DNA of 64,000 bases. Source: Paracoccus limosus (lineage in GTDB: Bacteria > Pseudomonadota > Alphaproteobacteria > Rhodobacterales > Rhodobacteraceae). The notes below the pieces were generated by a model. The model saw only the letters and a list, made by a program, of their open reading frames with translations, ran no database searches and was not told the origin of the DNA. The stretch is from NCBI RefSeq assembly GCF_009711185.1, contig NZ_WMIF01000012.1:1-64000 (forward strand). Reading direction: 5' to 3'. This document shows positions 22,521 to 29,777 of the stretch, piece by piece. Position numbers and translations under genes: made by a program. Positions within the stretch are counted from its first letter, which is position 1. The number at the start of each line of letters is the position of its first letter.

Positions 22521-23939
22521 CTATTGCGGCAGTCGGGCAGGATCGAAACGAGGGCCGGGAATGAGCTCAACGTTCGCTTTACTCATCCTGACTTCGACCC
22601 CAGCATCGACTATTCTGCCTTTCAGCTCATCCAAGGCTGAGAAGTCCTTGGTTTCCATCGCAAGCTGTCTCAAACCGGCAAGACGCCCCGTCAGATCGGT
22701 CAGCACCTCATCGACACTGACAATCATGCTTTGGGCCACGCCGAGGTCATGCTCCATCCATTGACCCATTCCTGGCTCTAGAAACCCTAGCAAGCGGGCC
22801 GAGGTCAGGAGTTGGCTTGGATCGTCCTTCAACCGATGCAGGATTGAAATTGCCTCTGCCGTGTTCAAATCGTCGGACAGAGCAGCGAGAATACGTTGGT
22901 CAGGGATCGGAGCAGGTTCCACTCCATCCGTGATCAACCGCCACTCCCATAATACATCTCTTGCTTGGTCTTTTTTTTCTTCCGTCCAGTCCATCGGCTT
23001 GCGGTAATGCGTCGACAGCAGCACGAACCGCACCACCTCGCCGGGGATGCCCTGATCCAGCAGATCGCGGACGGTGAAGAAATTGCCAAGGCTCTTGGAC
23101 ATCTTCTTGCCCTCGACCTGCAGCATCTCGTTATGCAGCCAGACCCGGGCGAATTCGCCCTGCGGATGCGCACAGCAGCTTTGCGCGATCTCGTTCTCAT
23201 GATGGGGGAATTGCAGGTCGATCCCGCCGGCATGGATGTCAAAACTGTCACCCAGCAGCTCATAGGACATGGCCGAGCATTCGATATGCCAGCCCGGACG
23301 GCCCCGGCCCCAGGGGCTGTCCCAGCCCGGCAGATCGGCATCCGAGGGCTTCCACAGCACGAAGTCCATCGGCTCTTCCTTGAATGGCGCGACCTCGACC
23401 CGCGCGCCCGCGATCATGTCATCGACCGAGCGGCCCGACAGCCGGCCATATTCCGCATAAGAGCGCACCCGGAACAGCACATGGCCGTCGCGGGCATAGG
23501 CATGGCCGCCCTCGATCAGCGTCTGGATCATCGCGATCATCTGGGCGATGTAATCGGTCGCGCGCGGCTCATGGTCCGGGCGCGTCGCCCCCAGCGCATC
23601 CATGTCGGCGTGATACCAGCCGATGGTTTCCTCGGTCCGCTCGCGGATCAGATCCTCCAGCGTGCCGGGCGCGCCGGCCTGCTGGCGGGCCAGCGCCGTC
23701 GCGTTGATCTTGTCATCGACATCGGTGAAGTTGCGCACATAGGTGACGTGATCCGCGCCATAGACATGGCGCAACAGCCGCACCAGCACGTCGATAACGA
23801 CCACCGGCCGGGCATTGCCCAGATGCGCGCGGTCATAGACCGTGGGGCCGCACAGATACAGCCGCACATTGCCCGCATCCAGCGGCTGGAACACTTCCTT
23901 GCTGCGTGTCCTGGTATTCGTCAGCTTGATCTCGACCAT
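22521..23939 (-). CDS. cysS: cysteinyl-tRNA synthetase
   Basis: A 472-residue class I synthetase charging tRNA-Cys. The HIGH signature is HLGN in [18 protein letters not shown], the zinc/Cys pocket has WHIECSAMS, and KMSKS is present in [13 protein letters not shown]. The C-terminal DALR and tail domains (about residues 318-472) are encoded by a stretch of only about 53% G+C by my count of 22561-22980, against 60-75% in the lines I counted just upstream in the same gene. That stretch has an A8 run at its border (EEKKD codons). The frame is open and the domain looks functional. A Cys-rich leader ORF lies 52 bases upstream. Confidence 0.95.
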   Translation of the reverse strand: MVEIKLTNTRTRSKEVFQPLDAGNVRLYLCGPTVYDRAHLGNARPVVVIDVLVRLLRHVYGADHVTYVRNFTDVDDKINATALARQQAGAPGTLEDLIRERTEETIGWYHADMDALGATRPDHEPRATDYIAQMIAMIQTLIEGGHAYARDGHVLFRVRSYAEYGRLSGRSVDDMIAGARVEVAPFKEEPMDFVLWKPSDADLPGWDSPWGRGRPGWHIECSAMSYELLGDSFDIHAGGIDLQFPHHENEIAQSCCAHPQGEFARVWLHNEMLQVEGKKMSKSLGNFFTVRDLLDQGIPGEVVRFVLLSTHYRKPMDWTEEKKDQARDVLWEWRLITDGVEPAPIPDQRILAALSDDLNTAEAISILHRLKDDPSQLLTSARLLGFLEPGMGQWMEHDLGVAQSMIVSVDEVLTDLTGRLAGLRQLAMETKDFSALDELKGRIVDAGVEVRMSKANVELIPGPRFDPARLPQ

Positions 23940-24080
23940 GACTTCCCCTTTGCGGGCGTCATCAGGTCACCATGATCCGCCCGCCTGTATTTCAGCCGGT
24001 AATGATGCAGCAGATGGTGATGGTGCAGCACTTCATGCGCCCGCCTTAACGCATCACCTTGCCTCTGCCAAGAGAGGCTG
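23940..24080 (-). promoter_or_regulatory. putative cysteine-responsive leader of cysS
   Basis: Minus-strand RNA segments that can pair in exclusive ways surround the Cys-rich ORF. GGCGGGCG occurs both just before the ORF (24045-24038) and just after it (23985-23978), and a single complementary CGCCCGC (23958-23952) lies directly before the cysS ribosome binding site. CACCATCACCAT inside the ORF (24025-24014) can pair upstream with GGTGATG (24058-24052) or downstream with ATGGTGA (23973-23967). TGCAGC further upstream can pair with the GCTGCA of either Cys-Cys codon pair. No U-run follows, so control of translation or Rho access is more likely than intrinsic termination. Confidence 0.55.
23992..24036 (-). 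CDS. Cys-rich leader peptide upstream of cysS
   Basis: The frame ATG (24036) to TGA (23992) encodes MKCCTITICCIITG: 14 residues with four Cys in two adjacent pairs. AAGG stands eight bases before the ATG. It ends 52 bases before the cysS start on the same strand. Four Cys codons in 14 is far above chance, and placement before cysteinyl-tRNA synthetase is what an amino-acid-sensing leader would show. It also overlaps the intergenic region of a divergent gene starting at 24094. Confidence 0.6.
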   Translation of the reverse strand: MKCCTITICCIITG

Positions 24081-24093
24081 CAAAACTCGTGCC

Positions 24094-24435
24094 ATGAGCC
24101 GCGAACTTGTCAATGAAATCTGTGCCGCACAGCCGGGGGCCGAATGGTCGGACCCCTGGGGCGGCGGGCATGACTGTTGGAAGGTCGGAGGCAAGACATT
24201 CGCCGTCACCGGCGCCGTGGGCACGCATGTCTCGGTCAAGACCGACAGCGTCGAGACTGCCGCCTTCCTGATCGAAACCGGGGCTGCGGAACGCGCGCCC
24301 TATCTGCATGCAAGCTGGGTCGCCCTGCCCCTTGATGCGGCGCCGGACGAGCTGGCGCACCGCATCCGCCATTCCTATCGCATCGTCCGCGCCGGGCTGA
24401 CGCGGGCGGCGCAGGCGGCCTTGCCGCCGCTCTAG
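24094..24435 (+). CDS. MmcQ/YjbR family protein
   Basis: A 113-residue protein with the YjbR/CyaY-like fold. It opens MSRELVNEICAAQPGAEWSD, followed by DCWKVGGKTFAV, HVSVKTD, and the tail HSYRIVRAGLTRAAQAALP. These segments match the family's LPGt..e.pfg...KV.gK.F pattern. A DNA-binding role has been suggested for the fold, but function is unknown. Longer in-frame extensions to 23842 cross the cysS leader and start, and are rejected. Confidence 0.8.
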   Translation: MSRELVNEICAAQPGAEWSDPWGGGHDCWKVGGKTFAVTGAVGTHVSVKTDSVETAAFLIETGAAERAPYLHASWVALPLDAAPDELAHRIRHSYRIVRAGLTRAAQAALPPL

Positions 24436-24528
24436 AACCGGCAGGATTGGCCCTGCCGGCGGCGGAACATTCACCCGCCCCAAGGGGTTGAGCCCCAGCC
24501 AATGCGTTTCGCACCAAGGACCATGCCC

Positions 24529-25290
24529 ATGCGCCCGACCGACAAGCCCGCCCCGCACCACCCCGAGCCGGAAGGCCGCGTTCACCTCCGCCCCGAGGCC
24601 GATGCCGACAGCGAGACCCGTTTCGGCCCGCGCCCGGTCCCCGAAGGGCATCGCGCCGCCGCCGGCCCGTCGGAATCGCGGCGGATCCCGCCCTCGGGTC
24701 AGGTGTCGCCGGACGGCACCCGCGCCTATCCGCGCCCCTCGCAAAGCGCGAAATGGCTGGTCTGGGGCGGCACCGCGCTGGCCGCCGCCGCAGCGACTGC
24801 GGGCACGGTCTATGCCGCGCGCCATATCGCCGCACTGATCGCGGGCGACGGCGATCGCCAGCCCCGCCCCAAGCCGCGGGATACGCAGGCCCCGGGCTTT
24901 TACCGGCCCGCCCCGACCAGCCGCACCGCGCCCGAGCGCGATCACGAAGCGCCCCGCGCGCAGCGGCCGCGCCCGACCCGCAAGGCCCGGCCCAATCTGA
25001 TGCAGGAAATCCAGTCGAACACCGCCAGCCTCAGCCAGGGGATGGATGGCGTGATGCAGTCGCTGAGCTCGGCCGTCGCCGGGTTTCGCGGTGTGGCCGG
25101 ACAGGCCAGCACCATCATCCGCGACTTCAGCGATGCCGCCGCGCTGGTGCGCGACATCATCGACGCCAAGCCCGCGCCGGATCGGGCCGATGAAGGAGAG
25201 CGCAGCGCCTCGGCCCATGCAGCCCGCCCCGCTCCGCAGGAAGCCGAGCGCGAACCCGCCCTGCGCGATCCGCGCACACATCGGCTGTAG
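24529..25290 (+). CDS. hypothetical single-pass membrane protein
   Basis: A 253-residue protein of unknown function. Residues 1-74 are polar and Pro/Arg rich, then one membrane helix of Ala/Val/Gly (WLVWGGTALAAAAATAGTVY) follows. A long charged, Pro-rich linker leads to a short amphipathic region near the end (FRGVAGQASTIIRDFSDAAA). AAGGA is eight bases before the ATG at 24529. Starts at 24502 and 24523 are also open. Codon use matches the genome. Confidence 0.55.
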   Translation: MRPTDKPAPHHPEPEGRVHLRPEADADSETRFGPRPVPEGHRAAAGPSESRRIPPSGQVSPDGTRAYPRPSQSAKWLVWGGTALAAAAATAGTVYAARHIAALIAGDGDRQPRPKPRDTQAPGFYRPAPTSRTAPERDHEAPRAQRPRPTRKARPNLMQEIQSNTASLSQGMDGVMQSLSSAVAGFRGVAGQASTIIRDFSDAAALVRDIIDAKPAPDRADEGERSASAHAARPAPQEAEREPALRDPRTHRL

Positions 25291-25409
25291 GGCGGGCGTT
25301 GCGATAAGGCAGGCTAGCGATGGCCCGCCTTCTCCGCGGCGGGAAGTGTGCGCAGTTCGGGCCAAGCTGGTGCGACGCGCGGGTTGGCTTCATTGTCGGA
25401 TGGGCTTTT

Positions 25410-25557
25410 CCTAAAGCTTAGCAGCTTGCGACGGCATGCTAAGCTGCACGCCGATTTTCCGCGCTATCACGGGCTAGCTGGATAGCGTGCGGTTGGCGAT
25501 TGGACCCTCTGCAGGTGCGGAGCTGACAGGGCAACGGCCCCCTGCAATCTTTTTGAC
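25410..25557 (+). ncRNA. candidate structured RNA in a 598-base gene-free gap
   Basis: Within 25291-25888 no convincing gene is seen, but this part is highly structured. AGCTTAGCA (25415-25423) pairs with TGCTAAGCT (25437-25445). A long hairpin is made by CGCC, CCGC and GCTATC (25449-25468) pairing with GATAGC, GCGG and GGCG (25481-25498). CAGGG...CCCTG (25527-25544) ends in a T-run at 25550-25554, like a terminator. Base composition is visibly less G+C rich than the neighbours. I do not recognise 6S, 4.5S, RNase P or tmRNA. An inverted-repeat remnant of a mobile element is the alternative. Confidence 0.35.
25527..25554 (+). terminator. terminator-like hairpin of the candidate RNA
   Basis: CAGGG (25527-25531) and CCCTG (25540-25544) close a short hairpin, followed by CAATCTTTTT. 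Confidence 0.45.
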
Positions 25558-25773
25558 TCAAGTTCCGATGATGACGGCTGCCTTGGGCTTCGCCCCTTTG
25601 ACCAGCACCGGCTCAGGTCGCGCAAGGCGAGCGAGCCGGAAAACGGTATAGTCCGGCAGCGGGTTTGAGCTCTGCGTCTTCGCCAATCTCGCGCAGAGGG
25701 CATTGCTGGGAATGAGCTGCAAGCCGTATGCTTGGAAAGGCGGACCCTGCTCCCCCTGTGCACAGTCCGCCAA
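25558..25773 (-). CDS. unrecognised 71-codon frame, probably a remnant
   Basis: The frame contains FQAYGLQLIPSNALCARL and ends VKGAKPKAAVIIGT. It begins with a non-ATG codon and no ribosome binding site, and its codon use is weaker than that of neighbouring genes. It may be the tail of a decayed gene or chance. No function can be given. Confidence 0.15.
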   Translation of the reverse strand: MADCAQGEQGPPFQAYGLQLIPSNALCARLAKTQSSNPLPDYTVFRLARLARPEPVLVKGAKPKAAVIIGT

Positions 25774-25828
25774 TGATCAAGCCCGACGCGGCAGGCAGAC
25801 GCTGGCCTCACGCCCTCGCACCCGCCCG

Positions 25829-25865
25829 AAAACGAAAAGGCCCCTCCCGCAGTGCGGGAAGGGCC
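25829..25865 (-). terminator. terminator after the secreted-protein gene
   Basis: On the minus strand GGCCCTTCCCGC pairs with GCGGGAGGGGCC around AC/TG, followed by TTTTCGTTTT. It lies 23 bases past the stop at 25889. Confidence 0.85.
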
Positions 25866-25888
25866 CGATGGCAGCCGGTCGAGGCCGC

Positions 25889-26332
25889 TCAGCTCGGCAC
25901 TTGCGTCGCAAGCTGTTGCAGCAGTGCGTCCATCTGCTTGCACAGCGCGTCCTCGGTCGTCTTTTGCTCGGTCGCTGCATCGGCCAGCGAGCGTTCGACG
26001 CCCATGGCCGAAACGGTGCCTTCCTTGCCCTTGGCCTCGGCGGCATCGCCCTTGGCGGTGTCGCCGGCCGGGATCATGGTCAGCAGCTTGTTCTGGGTCT
26101 CGACTGCCTTGCCGTCGATATAACCCTTTTCCTGACAATAGCTCAGCACGCCCAGCTGGTTGCGGGCGCTTTCATAGGCGGCGCCGGCATCCGCTGCGGC
26201 AGGAGCCGCCGGGGCCGCGCCAGCGGCAGGGGCATCGCCGGTCGCGGGCGCGGGGGTGGCTTCTTGCGCCAGGGATGCGCCGGCGGTCAGGGTGGCCACG
26301 AAGGCGGCCAGAATGGCGGAACGTGCGATCAT
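25889..26332 (-). CDS. small secreted protein (pore-forming ESAT-6-like annotation possible)
   Basis: A 147-residue protein with a clear signal peptide (MIARSAILAAFVATLTAGAS, cleavage after SLA). An Ala/Pro-rich linker and a conserved-looking domain follow, with ARNQLGVLSYCQEKGYIDGK, MIPAGDTAKGDAAEAKG, GTVSAMGVERSLADAA and DALCKQM. The two Cys could form a disulfide in the periplasm. From memory, proteins of this pattern in Rhodobacteraceae carry the name pore-forming ESAT-6 family, but no experiment-backed role is known to me. It is a single gene with its own terminator. Confidence 0.65.
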   Translation of the reverse strand: MIARSAILAAFVATLTAGASLAQEATPAPATGDAPAAGAAPAAPAAADAGAAYESARNQLGVLSYCQEKGYIDGKAVETQNKLLTMIPAGDTAKGDAAEAKGKEGTVSAMGVERSLADAATEQKTTEDALCKQMDALLQQLATQVPS

Positions 26333-26430
26333 CTCGATCTCCGTCTGTTTGCATTGCCGGCCAAGGGTGGCACGCCAGCCCGCCGGTCGCAAATCACGAC
26401 CCGGCAAGTTCTTGCGCATGGGGCGCGATT

Positions 26431-27585
26431 TCAGCGGAAAAGCACCAAAGACCCCGGAGACCAGCTCACATTCGCGCGGGTGCCGACATCCTGCACCTCG
26501 CGGCCAAAGACGTTGCGCATGGCGATGCGCACGGGCCGCGCCTTGCCGTCAAACCCGGCGGAGCCATCCAGACGCACGTCGTAATAGGTCATGTCGCCGT
26601 AATAGACGACTTCGTCGATGACGCCGGGCGTGACGCGGGCGCCGGTCTGCTGATGCGCACCCAGCAGAGACACCGCCTCGGGGCGGAAGCCGACCGAAGG
26701 TCCCTCATCGCCCGGATCGGCATGGCTGATATTGGCGGCCGGGATCTCGACCCGGCCCAGCCCCGGCACGTCCACCTCGACCCCGGTGGCGCTTTCGCCA
26801 AGGATGCGGGCGGGCAAAAAGTTCATCACGCCGATGAAGTTCGCCACCCGGCGGCTGGTCGGGTGCGCATAAAGCGCCTCGGGCCCGTCCAGCTGGGCGA
26901 TCTGGCCCTCGAACATCACGGCGATGCGGTCGGACATGACCAGCGCCTCTTCCTGATCATGAGTGACCAGCACGAAGGTGATGCCGACCTGACGCTGCAG
27001 CTTGATCAGCTCGACCTGCATCTGCTCGCGCATCTTGCGATCCAGTGCAGACAGCGGCTCGTCCAGAAGCAGAACCTTGGGCTTCAGGATCAGCGCCCGG
27101 GCCAGCGCGACCCGCTGGCGCTGGCCGCCCGACAGCGCGTGGCTGGCGCGGTTGCCATAGCCCTTGAGCCCGACCATCGCCAAAGCCTCTTCAACCGCCG
27201 CCGCCTTTTCCGCCTTCGAGCGCGGATCGCGGCGCAGGCCAAAGCCCACGTTTTCGGCCACCGTCAGATGCGGGAAGATGGCATAGGACTGAAACACCAT
27301 ATTGGTCGGACGCCGTTTCGCCGGCACCCCCTGCATGTCCTGCCCGTCGATCAGCACCACGCCCGAGGAGATATCCTCAAACCCTGCGATGGTGCGCAGC
27401 AGCGTTGTCTTGCCGCAGCCGGACGGCCCCAGCAGCGAAAAGAACTCGCCCGAGCGTATGGTCAGGTCGATGCCGCGCAGCGCATGATAATCGCCATAAT
27501 ATTTCTGCACATCGCGGCATTCGATCATCGGCTTGGCCGTGGCTGTGCGCGCGCGATAGGCGGCGGCGCTGGATTGGGTGCTCAT
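26431..27585 (-). CDS. polyamine-type ABC transporter ATP-binding protein
   Basis: A 384-residue ATPase. It has Walker A GPSGCGKTT, Q-loop VFQSYAIFPHLTV, signature LSGGQRQRVALARAL, Walker B VLLLDEPLSALD and switch LVTHDQEEAL. A C-terminal TOBE domain follows from about residue 285. It is closest in layout to PotA/PotG of spermidine/putrescine importers. It is the last gene of three, overlapping the upstream permease gene by four bases. The solute-binding protein is not in the cluster, so the substrate (putrescine, spermidine or another cation) is uncertain. Confidence 0.88.
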   Translation of the reverse strand: MSTQSSAAAYRARTATAKPMIECRDVQKYYGDYHALRGIDLTIRSGEFFSLLGPSGCGKTTLLRTIAGFEDISSGVVLIDGQDMQGVPAKRRPTNMVFQSYAIFPHLTVAENVGFGLRRDPRSKAEKAAAVEEALAMVGLKGYGNRASHALSGGQRQRVALARALILKPKVLLLDEPLSALDRKMREQMQVELIKLQRQVGITFVLVTHDQEEALVMSDRIAVMFEGQIAQLDGPEALYAHPTSRRVANFIGVMNFLPARILGESATGVEVDVPGLGRVEIPAANISHADPGDEGPSVGFRPEAVSLLGAHQQTGARVTPGVIDEVVYYGDMTYYDVRLDGSAGFDGKARPVRIAMRNVFGREVQDVGTRANVSWSPGSLVLFR

Positions 27586-28391
27586 AGGAAGCCTCCGCTA
27601 TCGGTGGCGCCGGTCTTGGCGATGCCGCGACGGCGGAAATATTCGGCGACGGTCAGCAGGATCACTGACAGCACCACCAGCATGGTCCCCAGCGCCATGA
27701 TCATCGGGATCTGCTTGGGGAAGCGCAGCTGGCTATAGATATAGGTCGGCAGCGTCGGCTCGTTCCCGGCGAGGAAGAAGGCGATGATGAATTCATCAAG
27801 GCTGATGGTAAAGCTCATCAGCAAGGACGAGATGATGCCCGGCATGACCAGGGGCAGGATGACCAGCCGGAACGCGCTCCACCGGGTTTCGCCCAGATCA
27901 TAGGCCGCCTCTTCCAGCGAGCGGTCGAGCGAGTTGAAGGCCGTGGACAGGATCACCGTGGCATAGGGCATGCAGATCAGCGTATGGCCCAAAATCACCG
28001 TCAGCACGGTCAGCTGCACGCCCAGCGACAACAGCACCACCAGAAGCGAAATCGAGACGATGATCTCGGGCAGGACCAGCGGCAGCATGATCAGCCCCAT
28101 GACCGGGCCCTTGCCGGGAAAATCGAACCGGGTCGAGGCGCGGGCGGCAAAGATGCCAAGGCAGGTCGCAAAGATCGACGAGCTGACCGCAATGGTCAGC
28201 GAATTGCCCAGTGCCTGCCGCAGCGAGGCATTCTCGAACATCTGCGTGAACCACTGGGTGGTAAACCCCTTCAGCGGAAAGGCGATGATCGTGCCCGAGT
28301 TGAACGCAAAGACCGGCAAAAGCAGGATCGGCGCATAGAGAAACAGCAGATAGAGCAGCGCATAGGCGCGCAGGCCGGCACCGGGCTTCAT
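27582..28391 (-). CDS. ABC transporter permease, PotC/PotI-like
   Basis: A 269-residue inner-membrane protein with six predicted helices. The EAA loop that contacts the ATPase reads LEEAAYDLGETRWSAFRLV, and the C-terminus has MALGTMLVVLSVILLTVAEY. The first periplasmic segment, FNSGTIIAFPLKGFTTQWF, is typical of the PotC branch. It overlaps both neighbours by four bases, showing tight translational coupling within the operon. Confidence 0.88.
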   Translation of the reverse strand: MKPGAGLRAYALLYLLFLYAPILLLPVFAFNSGTIIAFPLKGFTTQWFTQMFENASLRQALGNSLTIAVSSSIFATCLGIFAARASTRFDFPGKGPVMGLIMLPLVLPEIIVSISLLVVLLSLGVQLTVLTVILGHTLICMPYATVILSTAFNSLDRSLEEAAYDLGETRWSAFRLVILPLVMPGIISSLLMSFTISLDEFIIAFFLAGNEPTLPTYIYSQLRFPKQIPMIMALGTMLVVLSVILLTVAEYFRRRGIAKTGATDSGGFL

Positions 28392-29257
28392 TGCCGCACC
28401 TTCAGGAAACGCCGGTTCATCGCCATGAAGATCAGGCTGATCGCCGCGACGATCAGCATCGCCGTCACCGCCAGCGCCGAACCCATCGGTCGGTTGTCCT
28501 GATCCAGCATCTGGCTTTGGATCATGTTGGCGATCATCGGAATCTTGCCGCCGCCGATCAGCGCCGGCGTTACATAATCGCCGATGGTCGGAATGAAAAC
28601 GATCAGCGACGCCGCCACCACGCCCGGCATGGCCAGTGGCAAGGTGACGCGCCAGAAGGTCATTGCCCGGCTTTCGCCGAGATCGCGCCCGGCTTCGAGC
28701 AGTGAACGGTCGATCTTTTCCAGCGCAATATAGATCGGCAGGATGGCAAAGGGCGCGTAGGCATGGGCCAGCGTCATCACCATCGAATTGACGTTATAAA
28801 GCAGAAAGCTCAGCGGCTGTTCGATGATGCCCAGCGATTTCAGGCCCGAGTTGACCACGCCGTTATAGCCAAGGATCACCTTCCACAGAAACACCCGGAT
28901 CAGGTAGCTGGTCCAGAACGGAATGGTGATCAGAAACAGCCACATGGATTTCTTTCGCGGATCCACCACGAAGGACAGGAAATAGGCCACCGGAAAGGCC
29001 AGCGCCACCGTGACCAGCGTCACCAGCCCGGCCACGCCCAGGGACCGTAACATGATCTTGTGAAAGATCGGGTCGGCCCAGACGGCGCGGTAATTCTCCA
29101 GCGTGAATTCGCGGATGACGGTCAGATAGCCGTCCTTGAGAAAGGAATAGGCCACGATGGTCAGCAGCGGCGCCGCCATGACCAGCACGGCGTAAAGGAA
29201 AGGCGGGGCGATCAGTGTCAGCCCCTGTCTGTCCTGAGTCTGGTTTCCCGTTGCCAT
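28388..29257 (-). CDS. ABC transporter permease, PotB/PotH-like
   Basis: A 289-residue membrane protein with six helices and the EAA loop LLEAGRDLGESRAMTFWRV. Family segments include PFWTSYLIRVFLWKVILGYNG and PTIGDYVTPALIGGG. It pairs with the PotC-like permease to form the channel. I chose the ATG at 29257 (MATGNQTQDRQG). A start at 29293 is open but lacks a clear ribosome binding site. It is the first gene of the transporter operon, 94 bases downstream of yjbQ, on the same strand. Confidence 0.85.
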   Translation of the reverse strand: MATGNQTQDRQGLTLIAPPFLYAVLVMAAPLLTIVAYSFLKDGYLTVIREFTLENYRAVWADPIFHKIMLRSLGVAGLVTLVTVALAFPVAYFLSFVVDPRKKSMWLFLITIPFWTSYLIRVFLWKVILGYNGVVNSGLKSLGIIEQPLSFLLYNVNSMVMTLAHAYAPFAILPIYIALEKIDRSLLEAGRDLGESRAMTFWRVTLPLAMPGVVAASLIVFIPTIGDYVTPALIGGGKIPMIANMIQSQMLDQDNRPMGSALAVTAMLIVAAISLIFMAMNRRFLKVRQ

Positions 29258-29351
29258 GCCGCTGTCTTTGCTGCCTGCCCTTTTGTTACGCAAGCTTTCA
29301 CAACATCCCGTTAAGGGGAAGCCGTTTTTGCCGCCCGCGCCGCAGCTTTCG

Positions 29352-29777
29352 TCAGCCTGCCTGAAACTTCACCACCACCTCGCGGCGATGCGGATGGCGG
29401 CGATGCTCGACCAGATAGATACCCTGCCAACGGCCCAAAGTCATGCGCCCGGCCTCGACCGGGATTTGCAGGCTGGTCGGCAGAACCGCCGCCTTCAGAT
29501 GCGCCGGCATGTCGTCGGGCCCCTCGTCGCGATGGGTGATCCAGCCCATCGTCGGGTGATCGGAAGGCGGCGCGATGCGGTTCAGCCAGGCCAGCAGATC
29601 GACCTGCACATCGGGATCGGCGTTTTCCTGGATCAGCAGCGAACAAGAGGTGTGGCGGACGAACAGCGTGACCACCCCGTCAGCCGCACGGATGCTGCGC
29701 AGCCAGTCCGCGACCTCGCTGGTGATCTCGTGGCAGGCGGGACCATGGGTTGCGATGCCAAGCCGGTGCAGGCTCAT
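29352..29777 (-). CDS. YjbQ family protein (UPF0047)
   Basis: A 141-residue protein with the family pattern GVVTLFVRHTSCSLLIQENA, then NRIAPPSDHPTMGWITHRDE, MPAHLKAAVLPTSLQIPV and GRWQGIYLVEHR. YjbQ proteins form trimers with conserved His residues, and weak thiamine-phosphate synthase activity has been reported for some. The physiological role is open. It overlaps the rmuC stop by four bases (ATGA), so the two are cotranscribed. Confidence 0.88.
   Translation of the reverse strand: MSLHRLGIATHGPACHEITSEVADWLRSIRAADGVVTLFVRHTSCSLLIQENADPDVQVDLLAWLNRIAPPSDHPTMGWITHRDEGPDDMPAHLKAAVLPTSLQIPVEAGRMTLGRWQGIYLVEHRRHPHRREVVVKFQAG

Noticed and set aside
23842..24093. Longer version of the MmcQ/YjbR-like protein starting in cysS
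   Set aside because: The extension crosses the cysS start and leader and carries no family sequence. The family begins at the ATG at 24094.
25467..26138. 223-codon minus-strand frame across the gap and the secreted-protein gene
   Set aside because: It spans a terminator and overlaps a convincing signal-peptide gene in another frame. Composition is that of a shadow.
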